A DNA stretch of 64,000 nt from contig CAWCOV010000015.1 of the NCBI GenBank assembly GCA_963797255.1, positions 682,001 through 746,000 of the forward strand. Reading direction: 5' to 3'. This DNA comes from JANXZS01 sp963797255 (GTDB taxonomy: Bacteria; Acidobacteriota; Terriglobia; Terriglobales; Acidobacteriaceae). Both the position numbers and the translations under genes were made by a program. Below the pieces are notes generated by a model. The model ran no database searches. It was not told the origin of the DNA and saw nothing but the letters and a program-made list of their open reading frames with translations. Of this stretch, positions 10,581 through 18,841 are shown in pieces; within the stretch, counting starts at the first letter, position 1, and every line of letters starts with the position of its first letter.

Positions 10581-11480
10581 CTAGCTGGGTTCCGGCGCGC
10601 TTTGAGGTTCCCGTTTATACCAGGAGCTACGAAGCTCGCGCAGCTTAAGGATGAGACGCTCTGGAATTCGTTCCGCCACTTTCTTGTGCAGTCCTAACCG
10701 ATAGGCTGCCCAGCCGATTGGAGTGATCGGTACGTAATAGCGTGGCAAGTCCACACGTTCAAAACCATTCCGCTCCTTGAAGTCGCTGAGGGAATCGCTC
10801 TTCCTTTTCCCATAAGCGAAGTTCGAATAGACAAGAAAGGGAATCTTCTGCTCGGCGCAAAACTTCACGGCGTGCGCGACCAGTGCGTTGTTCGGCACCT
10901 TGTCTCGTTGTGCGATCAGCGAGACGATGTTGAGCAGACCCGCTTGCGAGCGATCGCTGTCCCACAATATCTTTGTGAATCCGATCAGCTTGCCATCAAG
11001 ATATGCCCCAAGGAAAACGCTGCGGTCTAAGTAGGTGGCTTCTTCCTGGTAGACAGTTCTCAGATCTTTCCCGAAGTGTGGAAATTTCCTTCCCTGCCGA
11101 ATGGGAGTTTCATTGTAGATATCACAGATCCCACGAACCAGCTCTTCGGAAAAAGGCACTTCGCGGGTCACGACTCCTCGTTTTTCGGCCTGCTTGGCCT
11201 TGTTCCGAGCCTTGAAGCCAATCTGCTTTTCCCACCAGTTGTTAAAGGTCGAGACAGGCAAGACGGCCAGGTTATCCCACTCCATGAAATATGAATATTT
11301 CGGAGTCCTCTCCGTGACCTTTTGTATGAAAGTGAACATGTCGATGCGTTCGTCAGAACGTCTGAGTCCGTCGATGACGGGCTCCGGATCATCGAGGAAG
11401 AAGAATTTCTCCGCGTCCAGTCGCGCCAGTCTCAAAACGCTTCCGCGTACTTGTATCGGCTTTCCAGCAACTTCAATCAT
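10581..11480 (-). CDS. GNAT/FemAB-like acyltransferase of unknown substrate
   Basis: 299 residues, no signal peptide and no membrane segment. The C-terminal half has the GNAT-like run FLGAYLDGKLIGFTKILW followed by a helix and LIAQRDKVPNNALVAHAVKFCAE, similar to FemAB/GNAT proteins in polysaccharide loci. The N-terminal half (FNNWWEKQIGFKARNKAKQAEKRGV) resembles the acceptor-binding part of FemAB proteins, where FKARNKAKQ often contacts a nucleotide or tRNA phosphate. It lies 30 bases upstream of the asparagine-synthase-like gene in the same direction. The likely job is adding an acyl or aminoacyl group to a sugar, but the substrate is unknown. Confidence 0.6.
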   Translation of the reverse strand: MIEVAGKPIQVRGSVLRLARLDAEKFFFLDDPEPVIDGLRRSDERIDMFTFIQKVTERTPKYSYFMEWDNLAVLPVSTFNNWWEKQIGFKARNKAKQAEKRGVVTREVPFSEELVRGICDIYNETPIRQGRKFPHFGKDLRTVYQEEATYLDRSVFLGAYLDGKLIGFTKILWDSDRSQAGLLNIVSLIAQRDKVPNNALVAHAVKFCAEQKIPFLVYSNFAYGKRKSDSLSDFKERNGFERVDLPRYYVPITPIGWAAYRLGLHKKVAERIPERLILKLRELRSSWYKREPQSAPEPS

Positions 11481-11642
11481 GCTTGGGTAATCCTTGAAAA
11501 CTTTTGCAGGATGGCTTAGCCCGCATATTCACGTGGAGAGGAGAGGAACCGGCAGGCCGATTGCTGATGTACCAACGGTTATCCAACCTTAACCTGACCT
11601 TTCGATCTCTCAGAAACCAACAAACTAAGTGATTAGCACAGC

Positions 11643-12602
11643 TCATTCCACGACGTAGTGCTCTTTAATCGGATTGATCCCAACCACAGCGAAGAGTTTC
11701 CCGAGGTGATCGAAGAGTCTCACCACCAAATCCATGAAATAGGCGTGACCTCTGAGGATTGCGAAAGGCAACGCCAATATGTAGAGCGGGACTGCGAGCA
11801 GGGATTTGCCCACCTCTCGCGCGCCAAAATTCTTGTAGTTGATGGTATTTGCACCTCTGAGCAGGGCCCTCCTCAGGAGAAACTTCCGGTTCCATCTCAC
11901 AGGCGGGATGACTTCAAACGCCACGGCCTCATCGCACCAAACGAATTTGAGTCCCTTGTCCATCATTCGACCGAAGAAATCGGTGTCCTCACTCCCGCGA
12001 AATTCCGGCCGGAAGATCTGGGTTTCACCGTCCAGGATACTTTTATGGATTAAGACATTGCCCGTGCGCGCCTCTTTTCGGCTTACGGCGGTGCCTGTCG
12101 GGTATGTCTTGCGGTCATAAAACCGGCTCTCGGTGACCCACTTCGGCGGAGTCACATCGAAGTATCGCTTTACGGGACCCAGCACGCCCGCCACTCCGTA
12201 TGCTTGAATAGCGTGGAAAAGGAGTAGCAACCACCTGGGAACCGGAAATTCGTCGTCATCGATAAAGGCGAGCAAATCTCCGTGTGCTTGTGATATCGCT
12301 TTGTTTCGTGCGAGTGAGATGTTCTGTTCGGGAACTACGGCATAGCTGATTGGAATTTCGGAGGACGCATTGAATGCATCGACGATAGCTCGAGAAGATT
12401 GCGAAGCATCGTTGTCTGCCACGGAAATCGAAAATGTGAAGAGCGCGTCCGTCTCCTGCTTCTGCAGTTCCCGCAGCAATCTCTCCAGCATCAGCGGCCG
12501 TTTGAATGTGCAAATACAGACGCAGATGTGGGGTAGATTTTTATCGGATGTTGCAGTCGACCCTTCGGTCGATTCTGTCAAATCTTCTTTGCGAGGTTCC
12601 AT
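11643..12602 (-). CDS. GT2-family glycosyltransferase
   Basis: 319 residues in a GT-A fold. It has the start strand HICVCICTFKRPLMLERLL, a nucleotide-binding Asp (VADNDAS), and the metal-binding motif LLAFIDDDEFPVPRWL near residue 115. EFRGSEDTDFFGRMMDKG matches the ED catalytic-base region of inverting GT2 enzymes. A hydrophobic segment near the C terminus (LLAVPLYILALPFAILRG) may anchor it to the membrane. The start codon overlaps the stop of the upstream deacetylase gene (TAATG), so translation is probably coupled. The transferred sugar is unknown. Confidence 0.9.
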   Translation of the reverse strand: MEPRKEDLTESTEGSTATSDKNLPHICVCICTFKRPLMLERLLRELQKQETDALFTFSISVADNDASQSSRAIVDAFNASSEIPISYAVVPEQNISLARNKAISQAHGDLLAFIDDDEFPVPRWLLLLFHAIQAYGVAGVLGPVKRYFDVTPPKWVTESRFYDRKTYPTGTAVSRKEARTGNVLIHKSILDGETQIFRPEFRGSEDTDFFGRMMDKGLKFVWCDEAVAFEVIPPVRWNRKFLLRRALLRGANTINYKNFGAREVGKSLLAVPLYILALPFAILRGHAYFMDLVVRLFDHLGKLFAVVGINPIKEHYVVE

Positions 12603-13492
12603 TAGGTAGATCTCAATTCGCAGCGACGCGCCAGCGGTAGAGACTCGGCCAACATCGCAAATTTATCCCCATTCAAGAATGAGAATTCATCCTTTTCAAT
12701 TGGGTGTGTCTCAATCTCTACGACAAAGTTACGAGAGAGAGCTAAGATCCTCTCGACGCGATCCATTGGCTCGATAGGACTGATAGAGAAAAAATAGTCG
12801 GTTAACTGATGTCGGCGTACTAGCGACCGATCGACAAGGCGGCGATATGAGCGATTGAAGAATCCCTTTTCCCCAGCCCTCAGCGTAAAGTTTCGTCGCA
12901 CTTTGGTGCCTGCCGGGAGCAGCTTGGCGAAGACTATGTTTGCACAGAGATGTTTGTGATGATGCCCATCCAATCTCGCAGGCTGTCTGCCATATAGGCG
13001 CTCGTATTCCTCCAATTGCGATGCAATTGAATACTCAAATGAATTGATGAGTGTGGGATTGAAGATGCATTCGCTAATTCGTGACTTGCGCAGGTATGCC
13101 GCTATGTTTTGCTGGTGTTCTCTCGTGGCAGCGGGTGCGCTTTCTGCGGAGAATGGCGTAGTGAAGTTCAAGTGCAGACCGATATCGAGTGCCTCGTTAC
13201 AGGCAATTTCAGCCGCGCGGGCTGAATCCTCCATGTAAACCATGCCACTTGCACAGGAGACACGCTCTCGTTTGATGCATTCGAAGATGCTGTCCGTTGT
13301 TGCAAAATCTCTACCCCAATCATCAGCATTGATGATCAGTAGACCGGCTCCGTCTGCGTTCTTTATCTCGATTCTTGAATCAGCCAGATATCGCACCCGG
13401 TCCATAACCTTCACTGATACATCGCACCCTTTGCGCCGGTCCAAATGCCCCCGTGCCGCTATGAATAAATGGACGCTACCGTCCAACGGCAA
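12602..13492 (-). CDS. YdjC/ChbG-like carbohydrate deacetylase
   Basis: LIINADDWG holds the metal-binding Asp pair, DIGLHLNFT a conserved His, and ARLDGHHHKHL the metal/catalytic His cluster of the YdjC/ChbG/HpnK family, which removes acetyl groups from N-acetyl sugars. In this locus it could deacetylate the repeat unit or its lipid-linked precursor. The N terminus is uncertain. The frame is open far upstream, and the listed TTG start lacks a ribosome site. A start at GTG or ATG about 25-30 codons later would still keep the whole domain. The extra segment (SVHLFIAARGHLDRRKG) has no counterpart that I recognise. The stop overlaps the next gene's start. Confidence 0.8.
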   Translation of the reverse strand: MPLDGSVHLFIAARGHLDRRKGCDVSVKVMDRVRYLADSRIEIKNADGAGLLIINADDWGRDFATTDSIFECIKRERVSCASGMVYMEDSARAAEIACNEALDIGLHLNFTTPFSAESAPAATREHQQNIAAYLRKSRISECIFNPTLINSFEYSIASQLEEYERLYGRQPARLDGHHHKHLCANIVFAKLLPAGTKVRRNFTLRAGEKGFFNRSYRRLVDRSLVRRHQLTDYFFSISPIEPMDRVERILALSRNFVVEIETHPIEKDEFSFLNGDKFAMLAESLPLARRCELRST

Positions 13493-13559
13493 AACAGCGG
13501 TGGGCAGTGCTGCAGATGTGGTAGACGAGAATTGTTGAGCAAACCTCGGTGCGATGCCG

Positions 13560-14576
13560 TTACTGATTGAGGGCAGTTGTTGATCCCATCAGTCGATTTG
13601 CGAAGAAGTACCGGAGCCTCCTCATTTGCTCTTTACCACAAAACTCCACAAACTCTGGAGTAACATCTCGTGGACGCCGCAGGGCAAATGCATAGAAATA
13701 GCCAGTCAAACAAAGTAGGCCACCTACGACATATGGCCGTTTACTCATCTGATAGCAACACCGGAACAATTGCCAGACTGGATGTCCGCCGAGGCGGTAG
13801 TCCTTTTGCCCCCACTTGAAGGGGAGCTTCAAACCCTGGTTCGTTCCTGATCCCATTTTGCGATGATGGAAGCAGACTTTGGCTGGAAACGTTCTTGTCT
13901 TCCATCCCCGCATTCGCGCGGAAACCACCGCTACCAGGTCAATGCCGCCTCCGCGAATTGGGGTGTAGCCGCCAACCGCAAGAAAGCATTCGCGACGGAA
14001 GAGCTGGCACGCTCCAGATACATGCTCGATGTTGGTGAATCGAAAGTCATACGTTCCATGGCCTTCTGTGAATGGCGTCCCCGCAACTCCCAAAAGAGGA
14101 TTCTCGACGAATTTGGACAGGAGAAACTCGAAATAATCTGGGTCAAATGAAATGTCTCCGTCCATGCTGCAAACGATTCCCGCATCGAGGGCCTTCACGA
14201 GGTCCCATCCTGCATTGAACGCTGTCACTTTGCCGGCGAAATTCCGCTCGCGACGCTCCGGCATTCGAACGAGTTGGATCCATGTGTGATCCTGAGCGTA
14301 TTTCCTGACAATCTCGTCTGTACCGTCTGTTGAGCCGTCGCTGACCACAATCCATTTCAAAGGCCGCACAGTTTGCGCAATCATCGATTGGATCGTCAGT
14401 TCAATGAAACCCGCTTCATTCCGCGCTGGGGTGATGACTACGTACGAGGGGAGATTCATTTGCGCGGATGATGACCGGTTCGCGTCGGCTCGTGTTTCTA
14501 CGGGTTCACTCCGCAAAATACTGCCCATATGCACGGAACTCTCGACCAGCGAAGCTTCTGTTAGGTTCTTGTTCAT
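13560..14576 (-). CDS. GT2-family glycosyltransferase
   Basis: The GT-A domain starts at YVVITPARNEAGFIELTIQS, has WIVVSDGSTDGTDEIV for the nucleotide and GIVCSMDGDISFDPDYFE as the DxD metal site. GGYTPIRGGGIDLVAVVSARMRGW holds the acceptor and base region. PYVVGGLLCLTGYFYAF near the C terminus is a probable membrane segment. I start at ATG 14576 (MNKNLTE); a TTG at 14594 is also possible. The first 40 or so residues are not conserved. It lies 10 bases after the fused aminotransferase gene (which precedes it in transcription) and is probably in the same operon. Confidence 0.88.
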   Translation of the reverse strand: MNKNLTEASLVESSVHMGSILRSEPVETRADANRSSSAQMNLPSYVVITPARNEAGFIELTIQSMIAQTVRPLKWIVVSDGSTDGTDEIVRKYAQDHTWIQLVRMPERRERNFAGKVTAFNAGWDLVKALDAGIVCSMDGDISFDPDYFEFLLSKFVENPLLGVAGTPFTEGHGTYDFRFTNIEHVSGACQLFRRECFLAVGGYTPIRGGGIDLVAVVSARMRGWKTRTFPAKVCFHHRKMGSGTNQGLKLPFKWGQKDYRLGGHPVWQLFRCCYQMSKRPYVVGGLLCLTGYFYAFALRRPRDVTPEFVEFCGKEQMRRLRYFFANRLMGSTTALNQ

Positions 14577-14604
14577 TCCACCGTCTCTGAACAAATGAGT
14601 TGGG

Positions 14605-16374
14605 TTACCGAGTCAGTTCGAGAGAATTGGAAGGCGGTTCAGGAACCTCAGTCGCACCGATTGGCATGTCGTCGGCGTCGCCGATGTGCGGTGATTTGGC
14701 ACGCGAAGTAAACGCAAGGATCTCCTGGCTGACGCGCGCCTGCTGGGATTGTGAGATATGAGGGAACATCGGAAGCGAGAGAATCTCCGCCGAGAGTCGC
14801 TCAGATACTGGAAAATCTCCTTCCATGTAATTGAGGAAGTCATACGCCTTCTGCAGGTGTAGCGGAATCGGATAATGAATTCCAGTTCCGATCTTCTCTG
14901 CGTTCAGATGTTGAATCATGGCGTCGCGATCGGTTGTTCGAACTACATAGAGGTGATAGACGGCACGCGACCACGACGGTTCGTGAGGAAGTTGCAGCGC
15001 CAGGGGATCGGCGAGCAGGGAATTGTAGGTCGCAGCGCGCTCGCGTCTCTCCGCATTCCATCGTCCAAGATGAGTCAGCTTAACGCGAAGTATCCCAGCC
15101 TGGATTGAATCCAGACGACCATTGTAGCCTTCCAGATCGTGGTAGTACTTTTTCACTTGCCCATGGTCGCGAAGCTTTCTGACTTGTTTTGCGATGCCGG
15201 CATCGTTTGTTGTGACCGCCCCGCCTTCTCCACAAGCGCCGAGGTTTTTGCCGGGGTAGAAACTAAACGCTGCGGCGCGTCCCATCGAACCTGCCTTGAA
15301 CCAGCGATCATGTTTCCTCGAAAAATACTGAGCTCCATGCGCCTGGCAGGCATCTTCTATTACGGTCAGCCCGTACTCATTCGCCAAGTCAAGTATTGGA
15401 TCCATATCAGCCACCTGCCCATACAGGTGGACGGGGATCACTGCTGTGACCGGCCTTCCGCTGCGCAAACTTAGCAACCTGCCGTCCTGGTCGCGAACAC
15501 ACTGCTGCTCAAGGTAGTTCTGCAGCAGAACGGGGGACAAGTTGTAGGTCTGCTCATCAATATCAATGAATTCCGGGAGAGCATGTGCTTGCGATATAGC
15601 TTCGGTCGTCGCGATAAATGTGTTCGGTACCGTAAGCACGACATCTCCGGGCCGAACTCCGCAAGCCATGATCGCAAACCGCAAAGCGTCGGTCCCACTG
15701 CTCACCGCGATCGAATGGTCGACCTCGCAGAAAGTAGCGAAGTCCTTCTCAAACCCTTCAACACTAGGGCCACCGATGAAGCTGGCGGTCTGGAGACTCT
15801 GGCGGAATGCAAGAGAAAGCTCATTTTCCAGTTCTCGATGCGGCGTAATTAAATCCAGGAAGGGAATCGGCGCGGTTGCAGGAGCTATTGCCTTCGGCTC
15901 ATCGAGGTAGCGAATCAACTTCGCGGGGTTGCCGGCAACGACGCTGTTCGCAAGGACGTCCTTAGTGACCACGCTACCCGCACCGACGATCGCGTTCTCT
16001 CCAATGCACGTATTTGGAAGGATGGTCGCGCCGGAGCCGATCGAGGCACCTTTCCTTACCAACGTGCGCTCGACCTTCCAGTCTGACTCGGTCTGCAGTC
16101 CTCCGTCGGCTATCGTTGCTCGCGGATAGGAGTCATTGGTAAACGTCACGCCATGGCCAATGAAGACATTGTCCTCAATGACGACGCCCTCACAGATAAA
16201 GCTGTGACTGGAGATCTTGCAGCATTTTCCGACGCTGGCATTCTTCTGGATTTCGACAAATGCGCCGATCTTCGTGTCGTCACCCACCTCACACCCGTAG
16301 AGGTTGATGAATTTCGATAGACGGACATTCTGTCCCAGCTTTACGTCCTCAGAGATGGCGTTGTACTGGTTCAT
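14605..16374 (-). CDS. Fused N-acetyltransferase (WbpD-like) and aminotransferase (WbpE-like)
   Basis: Residues 1-160 form a left-handed beta-helix of hexapeptide repeats (VKLGQNVRLSKFINLYG, IEDNVFIGHGVTFTND, ATILPNTCIGENAIVGAGSV), as in the WbpD/WlbB sugar N-acetyltransferases. Residues 170-560 form a fold-I PLP aminotransferase of the DegT/DnrJ/EryC1 family: AVSSGTDALRFAI, VIEDACQAHGA and the Schiff-base lysine in FSFYPGKNLGACGEGGAV. In P. aeruginosa, WbpE puts the 3-amino group on a UDP-GlcNAc-uronic acid derivative and WbpD acetylates it. Here both steps are on one 589-residue chain. The start codon overlaps the stop of the WbpB-like gene (ATGA), and that enzyme makes the 3-keto substrate. 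Confidence 0.92.
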   Translation of the reverse strand: MNQYNAISEDVKLGQNVRLSKFINLYGCEVGDDTKIGAFVEIQKNASVGKCCKISSHSFICEGVVIEDNVFIGHGVTFTNDSYPRATIADGGLQTESDWKVERTLVRKGASIGSGATILPNTCIGENAIVGAGSVVTKDVLANSVVAGNPAKLIRYLDEPKAIAPATAPIPFLDLITPHRELENELSLAFRQSLQTASFIGGPSVEGFEKDFATFCEVDHSIAVSSGTDALRFAIMACGVRPGDVVLTVPNTFIATTEAISQAHALPEFIDIDEQTYNLSPVLLQNYLEQQCVRDQDGRLLSLRSGRPVTAVIPVHLYGQVADMDPILDLANEYGLTVIEDACQAHGAQYFSRKHDRWFKAGSMGRAAAFSFYPGKNLGACGEGGAVTTNDAGIAKQVRKLRDHGQVKKYYHDLEGYNGRLDSIQAGILRVKLTHLGRWNAERRERAATYNSLLADPLALQLPHEPSWSRAVYHLYVVRTTDRDAMIQHLNAEKIGTGIHYPIPLHLQKAYDFLNYMEGDFPVSERLSAEILSLPMFPHISQSQQARVSQEILAFTSRAKSPHIGDADDMPIGATEVPEPPSNSLELTR

Positions 16375-17369
16375 AAATAGACCAACGCTCCTTTCTTATG
16401 CAGCGATTCGCTGGCCGACTCAAGCATTTGCACGATCCGTAATCCAGCGTGGCCATCATTGAATGGCTTTTTCCCGGCTGTCACGCACTCGACAAAGTAG
16501 GACAACTCCTGACGAAGCGCCTCTACTTGTTCCAACTGAGGAGCCCACATATCTCCTGACCTGTAGCTCACCAGCAAATCGTAGACACCTTCGCGGCTGG
16601 TGACCTTCACGCCTTTGTCGTAGACCTTGAGCTTTTCGTCGGCCTCGAGATCGTTCCAGACCAGCATGCGCTTCTCGCCACCGATCAGAGTGGTCCTCAC
16701 CTTCACAGGAGAGAGCCAATTCACATTGATATGCGCGATCACATTGTCAGGGAAATAGAGCGTCATGTAAGCCACATCCTCGTGCCCATTCAGATGTCCC
16801 TGTCCGGTTGCAACGATCGCCTCCGGGGCAGCCTTGATCAGGTAATCCATGATCGAGAGGTCATGCGGAGCAAGGTCCCAGAGCACGTTAATATCGTGTT
16901 GGAAGAGCCCAAGATTGACGCGGGTGGAATCGTAATAGTAGAGACTTCCGAGCGCACCTTCATCAATCAGTTGGGCGATCTTCTTCACTGCACCCGTGAA
17001 GAGAAAAGTGTGATCAACCATGATCGTGAGGTTCTTCTGCGCGGCGAGATTGACCAGTTCTTCCCCCTGTGCGGAAGTGCTCGTGAACGGCTTTTCAACA
17101 AAGACATGCTTGCCATTCTGAAGGGCGGCCTTAGCCAATTCGTAGTGCGTCCAAACCGGCGAGACAATGGCAATTGCGTCAATCTCAGCCGATGCAATCA
17201 GCTCCGCGGCATCAGCAGTCACCCTGATACCTGGATGTGCCTTGTGTGCGCGTGCTCTCGCAGACGGACTAATCTCCGCGATCGCCACCACCTCCGAGTC
17301 TTCCAGACTCACCAGGTTCCTGACGATGTTCGGGCCCCAGTATCCAAATCCAATAACCCCGAAATTCAC
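16371..17369 (-). CDS. Gfo/Idh/MocA oxidoreductase, WbpB-like
   Basis: 332 residues. The N-terminal Rossmann domain has FGVIGFGYWGPNIVRNL, and the domain junction carries the conserved HVFVEKPFTSTS (Lys-Pro) motif. The downstream LWDLAPHDLSIMDYLI holds the catalytic-region His of the family. WbpB oxidises C3 of UDP-GlcNAcA with NAD, making the substrate for the aminotransferase. That role follows from the adjacent, overlapping WbpD-WbpE fusion and the WbpA-like gene at 32.1 kb. Other Gfo/Idh enzymes act on other sugars, so the exact epimer is not certain. Confidence 0.9.
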   Translation of the reverse strand: MNFGVIGFGYWGPNIVRNLVSLEDSEVVAIAEISPSARARAHKAHPGIRVTADAAELIASAEIDAIAIVSPVWTHYELAKAALQNGKHVFVEKPFTSTSAQGEELVNLAAQKNLTIMVDHTFLFTGAVKKIAQLIDEGALGSLYYYDSTRVNLGLFQHDINVLWDLAPHDLSIMDYLIKAAPEAIVATGQGHLNGHEDVAYMTLYFPDNVIAHINVNWLSPVKVRTTLIGGEKRMLVWNDLEADEKLKVYDKGVKVTSREGVYDLLVSYRSGDMWAPQLEQVEALRQELSYFVECVTAGKKPFNDGHAGLRIVQMLESASESLHKKGALVYL

Positions 17370-17493
17370 GATCTTTCGACCTTTCCACCTTCAGCAGGTG
17401 ATTCTTTAGAAGTTCTTGGGAGACGGCGATGTAAGTTCATCGCGGAGGGAATTCAACGTTGACTGAGAAAGACTGCAGGATTGGATTCGGAAC

Positions 17494-18642
17494 TCAGCAG
17501 GCGCCCGAACCCTTGATCACTGCGGCCGGCGTGCGCAGAAGAATCTCCAGGTCCAGCCAGGGAGTCCACGAAGTGGCATATCGCAGGTCCAGCCGAACCA
17601 TTTCGTCGAAGCCAACTATGCTTCGGCCGGTAACTTGCCATAGTCCTGTAATTCCCGGCTTTACTTCCAGAAGTCTGCGACGATGCCACGTCTGATATGC
17701 CGCCAATTCGTAGGGAATCGGCGGACGCGGACCGACAAGGGACATATCTCCGAAAAGAACATTGATGAGTTGCGGCAGTTCATCCAGACTAGTCCTTCGT
17801 AAGAACTTGCCTAGCGGGGTAATTCTCTTATCACCGGCGAGTTTGTATATTCCCTCGCCTTTTCGATCCAGGGTCACCCGCTCAGCTTCACCGGCAATCA
17901 GCTTGGTGACGTATTCTTTGTGAACATTCGAATCATTGTTGGCATACATCGACCTGAACTTTAGGAATGTGAAGGGCTTTCCGTGTCGACCAACTCGTTG
18001 CTGCCTGTAGAGTACAGGCCCCTTTGAAGACAACTTCACGGCCATTGCAATTGCCAAGAATATCGGTGCCATGAGCAGCATGACCAAAGCACTGCCAATG
18101 ACATCGATAGTCCGCTTCATTATCAACAAAGGCCGCTTGCCTCTGTCTTCGCTCAGCAGGTCAGGATACAGAGCCGGATTACTCGGTCGCCCTGGATGAT
18201 CGTGATTCCAGTCGTCAGGGAAAAAATGAAGGGAGATACTGACTTGATTGAATTGATCGGACGTCAGGCCATCGTGCAATGTTTTGGTGATCCGGCTCAG
18301 GATCGTTGTCAAAAGCGAACTCTTGTCGCTCATCACGAGGCCGGTATACATTGCGCCAACAGCGATCTTGTCTGTGTACCAACCAACTACATCAGTGTCC
18401 CGGCTGGATGCCAGCAAACAGGAAAGAATAGAGTCGTACGCGCTTCTCGTTATGCTACTCGGCTCGGCAACCTCCAATAGCGCAAGTACAAACGGTGCTC
18501 GGGAACGTTCGGTTCGCTTGCGTTCGAGAGCGATCATCCGCCTGAAAGAGCCCTCGTCCAGGGCCATGCGGCTGATAGGTGATGGCAGTTCATATAGGCG
18601 ATCGTATGAATTTAAGCCATCAGTTTTATGAAGTGGAGTCAC
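17494..18642 (-). CDS. Polyprenyl-phosphate sugar-1-phosphate transferase with N-terminal GGDEF-like remnant
   Basis: The C-terminal 200 residues are a bacterial sugar transferase: KRTIDVIGSALVMLLMAPIFLAIAM as the membrane helix, GPVLYRQQRVGRHGKPFTFLKFRSM, RRTSLDELPQLINVLFGDMSLVGPRPP and KPGITGLWQVTGRS. These enzymes load the first sugar onto undecaprenyl phosphate. The first 160 residues are not the usual multi-span PHPT region. FRRMIALERKRTERSRAPFVLALLEV resembles the opening of a GGDEF/nucleotidyl-cyclase fold, but no GGDEF signature is present. The start GTG has AAAGGAG upstream. This gene starts 200 bases after the BY-kinase and heads the sugar-assembly genes. Confidence 0.92.
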   Translation of the reverse strand: MTPLHKTDGLNSYDRLYELPSPISRMALDEGSFRRMIALERKRTERSRAPFVLALLEVAEPSSITRSAYDSILSCLLASSRDTDVVGWYTDKIAVGAMYTGLVMSDKSSLLTTILSRITKTLHDGLTSDQFNQVSISLHFFPDDWNHDHPGRPSNPALYPDLLSEDRGKRPLLIMKRTIDVIGSALVMLLMAPIFLAIAMAVKLSSKGPVLYRQQRVGRHGKPFTFLKFRSMYANNDSNVHKEYVTKLIAGEAERVTLDRKGEGIYKLAGDKRITPLGKFLRRTSLDELPQLINVLFGDMSLVGPRPPIPYELAAYQTWHRRRLLEVKPGITGLWQVTGRSIVGFDEMVRLDLRYATSWTPWLDLEILLRTPAAVIKGSGAC

Positions 18643-18841
18643 GACTTGCTCCTTTCTCGCGATTGCTTCAATTCTTGATCACTGATTACGGGAGGGGACA
18701 CGCGGCCTCTTCTCGTCTCGCTCTCTTGTGAGACAGGGAGTACCGGCAAAAACTCAGTGCGTGGGGTTATCTAACTGGAGATTCAAATGGAAAGGGATGA
18801 GATTTCGGGTTGGGCAGAAGCAGGTGATTTTGTCGATTCGG

